Part shown: in pieces, positions 52,212 to 62,983 of the stretch
How the letters are laid out: every line of letters starts with the position of its first letter
Position numbering within the stretch: position 1 is the stretch's first letter
Assembly (NCBI RefSeq): GCF_024586455.1
Contig: NW_026089623.1
Span: 4,585,367 to 4,649,366 of the forward strand
Reading direction: 5' to 3'
DNA from: Bactrocera neohumeralis
Lineage: Eukaryota > Arthropoda > Insecta > Diptera > Tephritidae
DNA length: 64,000 bases
Notes under the pieces: generated by a model
Databases searched by the model: none
The model's input: only the letters and a program-made list of their open reading frames with translations
What the model was told of the DNA's origin: nothing
Program-made: the position numbers and the translations under genes

Positions 52212-54638
52212 CTAGCTGACCCCGCAGCCGTTGCTCTGCGTGAAATTATGTGTTTTGAAATGAAAAAAAGTTGAAATTATATTCTGTCGAAAATGATTTA
52301 TTTACGATTTTTCTAAACTTTTTTTATGTAGCGCAACTTAATAAACATAATTTTTTGATTTCTGTTCTGGTGCGTAAATATATAGAGAAGATGGGTTTCC
52401 AACTCGTCAACACACCACATATATCTGGTCGTGTGAAATACATAGCATTTCCCGATTTCCTTGTGTCCTGTTGATTGTCAACGCAAGGGCAATTTTCCCT
52501 GGAAATTGAATACGCTTGAACTGAAATGGCTGTCCCTTGTATTCGATAACTACGTCATAATCATTCGGGTTCCATTACGCAGTTTCGGCGCATGAAGATT
52601 GTGAAACATAATAATGACAGATCCAACTTTAAGACGCAAATGATGCTGGGGCAGGCTTGATATGGTATTTGGAAATTCCACTGGATAATTTACGGTTTCG
52701 TCTTCCTTGTCAAGACGATCGATCGATTTATATGAGCGCAAACCTCCCGGAACTTGACTTTGAATCTTCCAGTTTAAATCACTAACATCGGTAATTTTGG
52801 CAGCTAAAAATGCTCGTGCTCAAGCTATCGCAGTTACGATAATTTGGCCAATGTTCGGATAAACATTCGTGATGAGTTCATCTTCCGTTGAAGTGAATTG
52901 ACAAAAGGGAGGTGAAATTGATATCAAACCACTGGAAGTATCAACCGAAATTTGCTTATTTCCAATTCTTAGCGAATACAATGTAAAATGTCATCGGCAA
53001 TGCCACTTTTTCGTATCCCATAATTAACGCGAATTTAAAGGCTGATATGTCGAAATGATCTTCGCGAAAAGTATGCGAACCTCAGTGGCATGCGAAGTAC
53101 TATCGCATTGTCCTTCGTCTGTTTCCAGTGATTATCATGTTCCAGCAAATGCTACTGCTGGCATGCTTCTCAAAATGTTGCACACACTGTACCATTCACA
53201 ATACGCGATGACTTAAATGAAGTTGAACCGCGAGACGCAAAACAGTCGGAAAACTTTCATGAATTGCAAAAGTAAATATCCTACAAAGCGCTTTATTGCA
53301 GATCACATATCGACCCATTTGATACTGCTGTGTCTTGCTTGTTGCTTTCTTTGGTGACGTACTTGCAAACGTATTTGATCGATTACACCAATCTGCAATA
53401 TTCAACATTGACATGAGTTTTGAATGTGAATTAAACAAAAGGGGCGAATAAGGTACGACCCATGTGTTGTCAACTTCGATGTGTTGTTAACGTCGATATT
53501 CACGCCTCTAAATGCTAAATGTTCTGCCATTGTCGTCTGGTGAGTGACGCCGATACAGTTAATATCCATCATTTCCCATCCCCGTTTCCGAAAGAAAAGC
53601 ACATGAGTAGTGTTTCATGCATTTATTGTCAAACATACAAACCAAAATGGGATTGTAAGGTTCGCAAGGTCCATGAATCATATTGGTTTTCACCACTTCG
53701 TATAATTCTGGATCTATCTCTGAATCAGGAATTTCCGCTGAAATGATTTCATCAATTTGATCTGGTGTAATCACCATCCGCATCCAAAGAAGAATGTGTG
53801 CGTGCGGCAAACCTCTTTTTGCTACTCAACAGAACACATTCAGCATCTAACAGCATCATATATACCATAGGTTGCTTCAAGATAAAGACCATCAAACATC
53901 GCAGCTATTGTTTAAAAAGTCGTGCTGTGATATCGTTACGATCGCTAGCTGATTGACCGCGATCCATAATTCCGCACGTATGTCATCGCATTTTGGGAGT
54001 ACTTCTTGCCTTTCTTTGGGCTGCCATATGTTGATGGCAAAAAGAACGCCGACCAATATTAGCGCCACCTCTTCGTGGCTTCGTAACAAATTTCAATCTG
54101 TAATTGATCACATCGTCTCAAACATACATAAAGTTTTCACTGAATAATTTTCAATAATTTTTCCTTTGGATAGCCGGAATAAAAAAGTAAGCGACCGCAA
54201 TTGAACGATTCATATAATTTACAAATCAAAATATTGAAAAACAAAACAAACAAAAATTTAAAAAAATGTGTATGGAAAATGTTACTTTTTGGAATTGTCT
54301 AATTTTCCGACTTCTCCTCATGAAAAGTATAAGGTATTTTGTTTCTAAACCTTTCCCGATCCACAACAAACAACCTTTAAAAATTTCATTAAGATTGGTT
54401 CAACCGTTCTCTTAGTGTTACTAACAAACAAACATTCATATTTATTGTAACGATTGTATGGGGAAAAGAAAAGGGCTGTTTTTAGGGGTTTTCCGGAAAC
54501 TATTCGAATTTTTCTCGCCGTAAAAACCATCCTTGAACTTCAACAAACATTTAAGAAAAAGAATTGGCCAAATTGGTCCAGGCGTTATTGAGTTATGCGC
54601 GTACATACATTTTTGGTATTCATTTTTATTTATATAGA
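52212..54638 (-). mobile_element. Helitron, internally deleted
   Basis: Minus-strand element. The 5' end reads TCTATATAAATAAAAATG from 54638, preceded by A. The 3' end reads GGGGTCAGCTAG at 52212, followed by T, so it sits between A and T without target duplication, as Helitrons do. A 5-bp stem hairpin (CGCAG/CTGCG, 52223-52240) lies 11 bases from the 3' CTAG. At 2.4 kb it is far shorter than autonomous Helitrons. Confidence 0.92.
52430..54090 (-). pseudogene. Helitron Rep/helicase protein remnant
   Basis: Read downwards. 54089-53892 is part of the Rep N-terminal region (EVLPKCDDIRAELWIAV). 53810-53559 is the replication-initiator core with the conserved PHAHILLWM and IISAEIPD, then MIHGPC. 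53602-53196 holds further Rep pieces (KGYMGRYVICNKALCRIF-like residues around QQYQMGRYVICN) in shifted frames. Then there is a jump to the helicase C-terminal end at 52741-52550 (SSLPQHHLRLKVGSVIIMFHNLHAPKLRNGTRM) and PFQFKRIQFP near 52500. Most of the helicase is deleted and many stops occur. The two-His motif of the Rep centre is visible only in the PHAH element. Confidence 0.85.
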
Positions 54639-54780
54639 TTAAAGCGGTCTGTGTAGTTTTTTATTTCTATTATAATATATACATGCTTACAGTGATATTT
54701 AAGTTAAAGTGTAATTCACTATGAAGTGTTCTATATAAAATATTATTGCTTTGGTTAATTTTCCTTTTTATACATAGATT

Positions 54781-57404
54781 AAGCAACATCAAGAAACTCA
54801 AAAACACAAGTTTAAAGCTGAAGCCAAAAAAACATCTGGTGCATTAAAGAATTTCCTTACATCAAGTACTGAGTCGAATTCTTCAGTATCAAGTGAAGGT
54901 AACAATATTGCAGCAGTGGAATTAGCATTAACTTTTCACACAGTGACACAACATATCTTACAACAGCATGGACTGCACTAATAAACTATGCAGAGTTGTC
55001 TATGCAGATTCCAAAATAGCCAATAAAATACGCCTGGGCAGAAAAAAATGGAAGCTATAGTGACGGATGTATTAGGTCCCTATTCCGTGGAAAGTGTAAT
55101 AAATGATTTGAAAGACAAAAATATATTTTTCTGTATTTAGACAGATGCATCAAACAAAAAGAACATTAAACTCTTTCCTTTGGTGATACAATATTTTTCC
55201 ATAACTAAAGGAATCGAACAAAAACTGTTAGATTTTTACGAAAATTCTAACGAATCCGCCGATGGTATGTTTGAAGCTATTAAGAAGTCTATGAACTCTT
55301 TAAAACTGTCACTCAACCAAGTATCGGGACTAAGTGCTGACAATTGTAATGCAAATTTTGGTATTCACCACTCATTGTACACAAATATTAAAAAAGAAGC
55401 CCCAAATGTAATAAAAGGAAACTGTAATGCACATATCGTCCATAATACAGTGAAACATGCTTTGAGCCACTTGTCTTGTGATGTAGAAAATATTGTTTTG
55501 AAACTATACAGTCATTTCTCAGTTTCCGCTTGTAGACGAGAAGACTTGAAGCAATTTGTTTCTCAGGTTGACGGCGAATTTCACGAAATTAAACGCCATA
55601 TTGGTACACGTTGGTTACCCCTACTTCCAGCCGTTGACACTTTACTGATTAATTGGGAAGCCATACTAAATTATTTCAAAAGTTTAAGTGATGATTGTCC
55701 GATAATTATTCAAAAATTGTTAAATATAAACGACCCACAGGAACGGAAAGTTGTTGGAATTTATCTACACTTTACAAATCATATGTTAAATATATTTAAT
55801 AAAACAATAAAACGCTTAGAAGGAAATGGTGTAACCATATTGGAAGTCTATAATGTTATGAATGGTTTAAAAAATGAATTAGAACAAAAAACTGATAAAT
55901 ACTTTGGTTATGAATCAAAGGTGAGATTACAACAAATTGAAAAGTCATCACCAGAAACAGCCAAAATTGTTATCAATAACTTTTGCATTTTTATTAATAT
56001 CAGCATAAGTTATTTTAAACAAGTAAGAAAGGGCTAAGTTCGGGTGTCACCGAACATTTTATACTCTCGCGTGATAAAGTGATAATCGAGATTTCATTAT
56101 ACGTCATTTACATATTTTTCAAATACCGTATTTTTGTAGTTTTATTCCGCTATCATCATTGGTTCCTAATGTACTATATATTATACAGAGAAGGCATCAG
56201 ATGGAATTCAAAATAGCGTTATATTGGAAGAAGGCGTGGTTGTGAACCGATTTCACCTATATTTCGTACATGTCATCAGGGTGTTAAGAAAATATTATAT
56301 ACCGAATTTCATTGAAATCGGTAGAGTAGTTCCTGAGATATGGTTTTTGGTCCATAAGTGGGCGAGGCCACGCCCATTTTCAATTTAAAAAAAAAAGCCT
56401 GGGTGCAGCTTCCTTCTGCAATTTCTTCCGTAAAATGTAGTGTTTCTGACGTTTTTGGTTAGTCCGTTAACGCACTTTTAGTGATTTTCAACATAACCTT
56501 TGTATGGGAGGTGGGCGTGGTTATTATCCGATTTCTTCCATTTTTGAACTGTATATGGAAATGCCTGAAGAAAACGACTCTGTAGAGTTTGGTTGACATA
56601 GCTATAGTAGTTTCCGAGATACGTACAAAAACTTAGTAGGAGGCGGGGCCACGCCCACTTTTCCAAAAAAATTACGTCCAAATATGCCCCTCCCTAATGC
56701 GATCCCTTGTGCCAAATTTCACTTTAATATCTTTATTTATGGCTTAGTTATGACACTTTATAGGTTTTCGGTTTCCGCCATTTTGTGGGCGTGGCAGTTG
56801 GCCGATTTTGCCCATCTTCGAACTTAACCTTCCTATGGAGCCAAGGAACCAAGTTTCATCATGATATCTCAATTTTTGCTCAAGTTACAGCTTGCACGGA
56901 CGGACGGACGGACGGACGGACAGACAGTCATCCGGATTTCGACTCTACTCGTCGTTTAGTCACTTTGAAAAAATAATTCAAAAAACTGAATTAAACGACA
57001 AGTTAAATATTAAGATGGATGACTTATATTCCGAAACTATAAGACTTAAAGAAATCCAAAGAAAATAAAAAAATAGTAACAATGAATTTTCAGAGAAAAG
57101 TACTGCTGAAAAATGGCAATATGTCTTTAAAAATGCAGGTGATGATGTAATAAATGTAAAAAAAATTATGAGCTACATACTCTCTGTTCCCGCCACTTCA
57201 GCTTTTATTGAAAGAGTGTTTTCAATAATGAATCTAAAGTGGCGAGAAGAAAGGAACAGAGCTGCTTTAACTTTAATAAAAAACGAGCTATTTATAAATT
57301 GTAACCTTAATTATGATTGCCAAAATATTTTTGAAATATTTAAAAACAATGAAAAATTGATATCCTGTGCTCGAAGCACCCAAAAGTATACTTTTAAGAG
57401 ATAA
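54781..57404 (+). pseudogene. hAT transposase remnant
   Basis: An N-terminal part near 54781-55140 with stops (KQHQETQKHKFKAEAKK, IVTDVLGPYSVESVINDL, then TDASNK, where the first catalytic Asp lies). An open 285-codon frame 55180-56037 contains LSADNCNANFG (second Asp), NCNAHIVHN (C-x2-H) and HIGTRWLPLLP. After the dispersed repeat at 56027-56980, coding resumes near 56985, and 57168-57404 is the C-terminal dimerisation domain (SVPATSAFIERVFSIMNLKWR), with the third catalytic Glu in FIERVFS. There are about four stops or shifts. It belongs to the 49454-57637 element and has its orientation. Confidence 0.85.
56027..56980. mobile_element. dispersed non-coding repeat with GGAC microsatellite
   Basis: It begins GTAAGAAAGGGCTAAGTTCG, with TCGGGTGTCACCGAACAT forming a short palindrome, and ATTTTATACTCTCGC. 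It contains repeated GTGGGCG / GGCCACGCCC blocks and statements of the type CAAGTTTCATCATGATATCTC, then GGAC repeats (about 56896-56925) and GTCATCCGGATTTCGACTC. I remember such sequence as common in fly introns, but I cannot name its class; no inverted ends are seen. It interrupts the hAT coding sequence. Confidence 0.7.
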
Positions 57405-57645
57405 ATGTAAATTGTATGTAAATACGCTTTAATTACTTTTTAAATTTATGTACATTTAAATTTTCATTATTTTTGTATTTTATTTATTTGTATTTTTAAA
57501 AATGTGTTATAAGAACACAGAAATATGCATAAAAAAATGATGTATTGGAAATATACTTTTTTTTTGGAAATACTTTATTTTTTTCTTATCCAAGGGCTGT
57601 TATACTTTATTATTCTCAAAAAAAGTTGGCAACCCTAGCTAGAAC

Positions 57646-58845
57646 CCCGACAGCTTCATTAGAAACCGTGCGAAATGCACTGACTATTCTGATAGCGCTC
57701 AACCGGAACACCGATTGTGCCACTCAAGCATTTGTCTTATGTATTAATGCTGGTCCCCATACAGGCTCTCCTGCTCTGTTTCGACCCTCCAATGTTTGCC
57801 ATTATTCTTGATAAGGCGCTTTTTCAACATGCATTTTGTAGTTGAGCCTCGCATCAATCGTTACACCAAGGTATTTCACAGCGGACTGTGTTGTAATTTT
57901 GTGCTCGTCTATGTTAAGCGAAATGGTTTCCAGTTTTTTTCTGCTAGTTATAAGCACTGCTTCCATTTTGTAGCCGGCAAGTTCGAGTTTTGCACTAGTT
58001 AGCCACTATCACTACAAATACTTTTTATTTGATGGAGCTCCTTAGCTACTATTATCACAAGAATATCATCTGCGTATCCAATTATTTGCCATTCCAAAGG
58101 AGTGGGCCGAGCACAGACCCTTGTGGCACACCACCCGTTACCCTATACTTTTTTGGCCCTTCGTCAGTACAAGAAATATGGGCCGAATTAAACGCGTTTC
58201 TCACATAAAATGTGACGACCGCACAATATTCTTTTTCCCATATATCCACCTGTCTCCTTCAACAGCCTTTTCTGCTATACCTGTAACTTTCTTGATTGCA
58301 TCAAGAGTTGAACCCTATCTACGAAAGCCGTATTGGTTATCAGAAAGACCACCATCTCCTTCTAAATGATTTTCCAGACGGGTACAGATTATCCGCTCCA
58401 GGATTTTGCCCGTCGTATTGTTCATACAGAGCGGTCGATAGGAGTTTGGTTCTCCGGCCAGCTTGTTTCGCTTCTGTAGAAGTACCAGCCGTTGCACTTT
58501 CCAAAATGGCTGTGGATGATAGCTGATTGCAATTTTAAGAGCCCTATTCAGAATACCATCTAATCCTGGTGCTTTGCTATTTTCAAAGCGCTCAGCAGCT
58601 TGAACAATTTCCTGCTCGGTGATTTCTGGCGCATCTTCGATTTCTTCGCGATAAAAATTTCCTTCTTCTTGGTTTTGTTGTAGGAATAGGGTTTCTACAA
58701 CATTTTTGAGTAATGAAGGGCACGTAGGCGCTTGACATTTGCCACTTCTCAGAGATTCGATTTCTCGATTCCACCAATAAGCAGGCTTTCTCTGTGCGGC
58801 TTTTTATTCATAGCGGCATCACAGGTGGCTAAATGAGTCTCAGAC
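57646..58845 (-). pseudogene. R1-type LINE, reverse-transcriptase part
   Basis: The minus strand, from 58845 down, gives the linker (ATCDAAMNK, QRKPAYWWNREIESL), the RT start (ERFENSKAPGLDGILNRAL near 58560), the 58497-58315 frame (QRLVLLQKRNKLAGEPNSYRPLCMNNTTGKILER, LSDNQYGFRR), and the VPQGSVLGPLLWN box near 58100. It then gives KYLGVTIDARLNY near 57850 and finally RTVSNEAVGVLA at the hAT boundary. That continues into MPPDIIV at 49445 on the far side. Several shifts and a deletion of the YADD region. Cut at about 58845 by the BEL element. Confidence 0.85.
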
Positions 58846-59102
58846 CCCCCTCACACTATTACACTTCCACACATCATCATTCTACACCACATCTTCATTT
58901 CACATTCCACATCACACGCACACAATACCAACATCACGAATTTTACACACATGAGGACACCGCACAAAAAAGAACAAAAGGGACTGACGGACAAGGCACC
59001 AGCCTCTTTTTGATTTCCACCGCGAACTCGACTAGTCAGCGTACGTTCTTCCGTGCACTCTCTTTTACATTCGTTGCCCACCGTCATACACATTCCATAC
59101 TG

Positions 59103-61741
59103 TGAGGTAAGTGCCGCGAAATTCTTAAAAAAAAAACTCTAAGAATATCTATGGTCCTTCGAAGCCGTACCGGATGGCACCAGTGGTCAAAGGGATAATA
59201 TTAAAAGTGAAAGCATTGTGAAAAAAAAAAATAGAAATTTTTTGTAATATAAATTAACAAATACATACATATATTAAATATAAAATTAAACGCGCGGTGA
59301 AAACAAAAAAAAAAAGTTGTGAGACGTCAGGTGACAAAACTGTGAACAATACCACCACATACATATATATATAATACATCAAATAGTGAAGTGAATATAT
59401 AAGGGCAAAAAGTGCAGTGAGTGCAGTGACAACAAGACCAAACGAAAAAAAAAGTGGTGAGCTTAAACTAAACCAAAATAGTAAAGGGTGGAGTTGCGGT
59501 ACTGAAAAATACATATTTACATACATACATACATATATGTATGTTCAGCAACCAACAAACGGGCGCGATAACAAAAGACTAAATTAATAATACATAACTA
59601 AACCGGTCGCGATAAACGGAAAACGGGCGCGAAATTAAACCAACTAAGTAAAACAACAAAAATATCAACACGCCTGGGCTGGAACGCACTTACAACACCA
59701 ACAAAGGAGACTGGCACAGAGGAACAGGAAAAAACAAAAAAAAAGGGGAGCAGCTGACCACTAAGGAAAGGAGGCCACTGACCGCAAAGTAGTCATAAAG
59801 GAAACATACCAACACTTGTCCCCCCCAAAGTCAAAACCAAAAATACCCTTGATGCGAGTCAGTGTAAGTGTATCGTATCCATTTTTTATATCATATATGT
59901 ATGTTTGAACTGGTAAACCCCGTTTAAACAGTTCCAAAAAACGGGTACCAGAACGTTAACCAAACACAAAAACAAAAAAATATCGGTGTTCTCATTTCTC
60001 CTACATCTTAACGGAGAAAACGGAAAAAAAGCCGATATTCATAAAAAAAATACAAATACAATAAAAATTTAACTAAGTACTTGCACTATTTTCCGCAATA
60101 CCCCTTTAAGCAGGATTGCTTAAACCGTAAGCGAAGGCAGATTTGTAAAAAACAAAAAGTACATCCTAATACAAAATATACAAAAAAAATATTTTTTGCA
60201 CCATATATGTATGTTTGTAGTCATATACCCCATTTAAACAGGTTCAAAAAACGGGTATCATAACGTTAGCGAAACGCAAACACAAAAACTATCGGTATTC
60301 TTATTTCTCCTACATCTCAACGGAGAAAACGGAATAAGCAAAAAAAAAACGATATTTAGAACAAAATACAAACATACATATATTATATTCCAATTGCATT
60401 TACTTATATACACGTATATATTTATTACATATATATTTAAAAAAAAAAGATATATATATTTTATATGCGCTTTCTTTGGATCTCACGTTAGGAATATTGC
60501 AAACACGCATATTCATATATACGTACATATACATATGTGCATACGGCACACGGATAGTTCTAAAGCAAAACGACCAAAAATTACGCGGTTTAATACATTA
60601 ATTCACCACACTTACGATACAAAAATATCGCTTTAAAGTCCGCATTGGCATACATCTAGCAATACCCCTTGTTCTTTGGCCGACAAAAACAAGCAGGATT
60701 GCATATAAAACGTTATACATAAGTATATGCATATGTATGTACAAAGTGCAGTGATCTCTAAGCGAGCTCTCATTAGCACATAACCAATAAGAATTACGGA
60801 CACAAAAAAAAAAATAAAAATACACATACATACATAAATAAAACCGGTTGAAAATTTTACCGGCATATATATCGACATCGGGTACAACTTAAATATAACA
60901 TAAAATATTATTTAACATACTTAAATTTTTACATATGCGTATTGTCACATACATATGTAGATACGCTCACTACTTCAAAGTCCACATTGGCATATATTCC
61001 GCAATACCCCTTAGGTTTTGGCTAACAAAATCAAGCAGGATTGCGTATATAATATATTCAAAGTCCACATTGGCATGTTTCCCGCAATACCCCTTGGTTT
61101 TTGATCACAAAAACAAGCAGGATTGTGTAACCAACCAAAGCGTAATACATATGTGCATACATGCATATGTACAAAGTGCAGTGATCTCTAAAACGAGCGC
61201 TCATTAGCACATAATAAATAAAAAATCCACCTATAGGTATACCCTATAGAACAGGACATAAAATATACATAAAACAAATATATATAGAAAAATAAAACAA
61301 ATAAAATATTTCCGGTCAACAACAAATAATTAAATCAAATATAAGCGATATTCTGCACACGCGTAATATTTTACTTGAAAACTCTTATTTACTTAAAAGA
61401 GTTCACGTCTAAAAATTTCGTTCAAAACTCTTATTAACTTAAAAGAGTTCGCGATTACACACACTATCAAATACGTAAAGCTTCTCGTCATATCAAGTTC
61501 ATTCAAAACTTTTATTTACTTAAGAGTTCCCGTCTAATCATATACATAAATATATACATATATAAACGGAAATATTATTTGATTCTCGGTTTATCAAAAA
61601 CCCATCGGTTTTATTGATTTTTTTGAGACTCTTGTATACAAAAGAGTCTTCTATTCAACATTTAAAATACGAAATATTTTCAAAACATCTACAAGTCTAG
61701 TTTTCACTAAGACGTTTTGATTTATTATATACATCTTTTAA
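59103..61741 (+). other. 2.6 kb non-coding leader of the BEL element with repeated hairpins
   Basis: There is no coding frame, but strong internal repetition. A about 150-bp block recurs at 59890-60040 and 60205-60365, each with a CCCGTTT...AAACGGG stem and a perfect TTTCTCC/GGAGAAA stem. The hairpin GCAATACCCCTT...GGATTGC occurs four times: 60095-60119, 60659-60702, 61001-61044 and 61084-61125. Three of these are preceded by AAAGTCC(A/G)CATTGGCAT. A block around ACAAAGTGCAGTGATCTCTAA is at 60738 and 61170. AACTCTT/AAGAGTT stems lie at about 61380, 61435 and 61506, and a GACTCTT/AAGAGTC stem at about 61627, near the gag start. Confidence 0.75.
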
Positions 61742-62983
61742 ATGAGCTCAGACTCAAAGGAACCTAAAACAACTCAGTTGCTAAAAGTTCCAAATATGAT
61801 TACAGACGAAAAAAGTCCGTGTACACCGGCTGAAGCTACACGCTCAAAGCAAGGTGCTACAAAACTAAAGAGGGGTAAAGATATTACTAATACAAAATTC
61901 ATTGCTGAGAGTGACAGTTTGATACGATACTGCACTCGATTTTCCTCTTCACCGATTCAAGACAATTCTGAATCGGTATTAGAAATCAAGAAAGACAATT
62001 TAGACAACTTCTGGTCACGACTCCAAGCGCCATATGACGCAATCGTAGAATCTGACGACTCAGATCTACCGGAAAATTTTAAATCCTCGGCATACACCAA
62101 GTATGAACACTGCATAGACCAATCGAAGACACAAAGGCATTGATTTCTGATCAACTAAAGCTATTAAGAGCAAGTGCACCTACTCCACAACCGAGAGTAG
62201 AGCTGCCACAAAGACAAGCTCAAGAGGCAAGTTCAGGCATTCACCTCAAAGTGCCAGTATGCGACACAGATATATTTCATGGTGGTTATGAACAGTGGCC
62301 GTCCTTCCGGGACATGTTTACAGCTGTGTACATCAACCATCCTAAATTATCACAAGCGCAGAAGTTGTATCACCTCAGATACAAAACCAAAGGTCAGGCA
62401 GGCGTAATAGTCAAGTAGTTCGCTCTTAATGACGAAAATTAAAATTTTTCTTGGGAAGCTCTTAAAGCACGTTACGAAAACGAGAGAATATTGGTCGACA
62501 AGCAAGTAACGATACTAATGAATACTAAAGAAAAATCGTTACTTTTGTGGGAGCAATCGCTCTCATCGCGAAGAAAGTGCCCAACGTGGCAGCAAATGAA
62601 AGAATTTCTAACTACCCAATATGAAATAGCAGAAAGGGTAGATAAAAAACTAGTCAGAACTAAAAACGTTCAAAACGACCTCAATAGAAGCTTCAATAGA
62701 CCCAAAGCAAGTAGCCACAATAATTTAAATAGAAGCTTTTTTAAAAATCAATCGTTCACTTCTGAACAATATAAGCAAACGTCATGCGAACTTTGTAGAG
62801 GAGGTCACAAACTAAAATCATGCGAAAAATTCAAAAAAATGAATGTTAGCGATCGAAACAATTTCGTAAGAACGAAAAATTATGTACCAACTGTCTGTCA
62901 CATGCGCATACGCTTAAAGATTGCGAAAGCAAATTTAATTGCGTTTATTGCCATAAAAGACATCACTCTATGTTACATATAAC
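61742..62983 (+). pseudogene. BEL/Pao gag, with frameshifts and stops
   Basis: ATG at 61742 (MSSDSKEPKTTQ). Frame 1 runs to 62143, where a single-base shift near 62118 occurs. Then SGIHLKVPVCDTDIFHGGYEQWPSFRDMF, typical of DUF1759 Gag, follows to a TAG at 62416 and a TAA at 62431. 62491-62982 continues with the capsid C-terminal part and a CELCRGGHKLKSC knuckle-like motif. A further shift in an A-run near 62878 moves the second Cys/His cluster (CTNCLSH, CVYCHKRHH) into the frame that leads into pol. Gag packages the RNA; this copy cannot make it intact. Confidence 0.85.

Larger units (their letters stand above)
49454..57637 (+). mobile_element. hAT DNA transposon, 8.2 kb through nested insertions
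   Basis: Ends TAGGGTTGCCAA (49454) and the complement ending at 57637. The flanks are GCTCGAAC (49446-49453) and GCTAGAAC (57638-57645), an 8-bp duplication with one mismatch. The boundaries are confirmed because the R1 LINE coding sequence becomes continuous when the element is removed. Inside: RTE fragment, foldback-like copy A, Helitron, hAT transposase remnant, dispersed repeat. Confidence 0.88.

Noticed and set aside
58121..58526. Plus-strand frames as genes
   Set aside because: They are the antisense of the R1 reverse transcriptase coding sequence.
60394..60636. Tyr/Ile/His-rich frames in the BEL leader as proteins
   Set aside because: They arise from ACATAC/ATATAC simple repeats; the leader repeats conserve hairpins, not frames.
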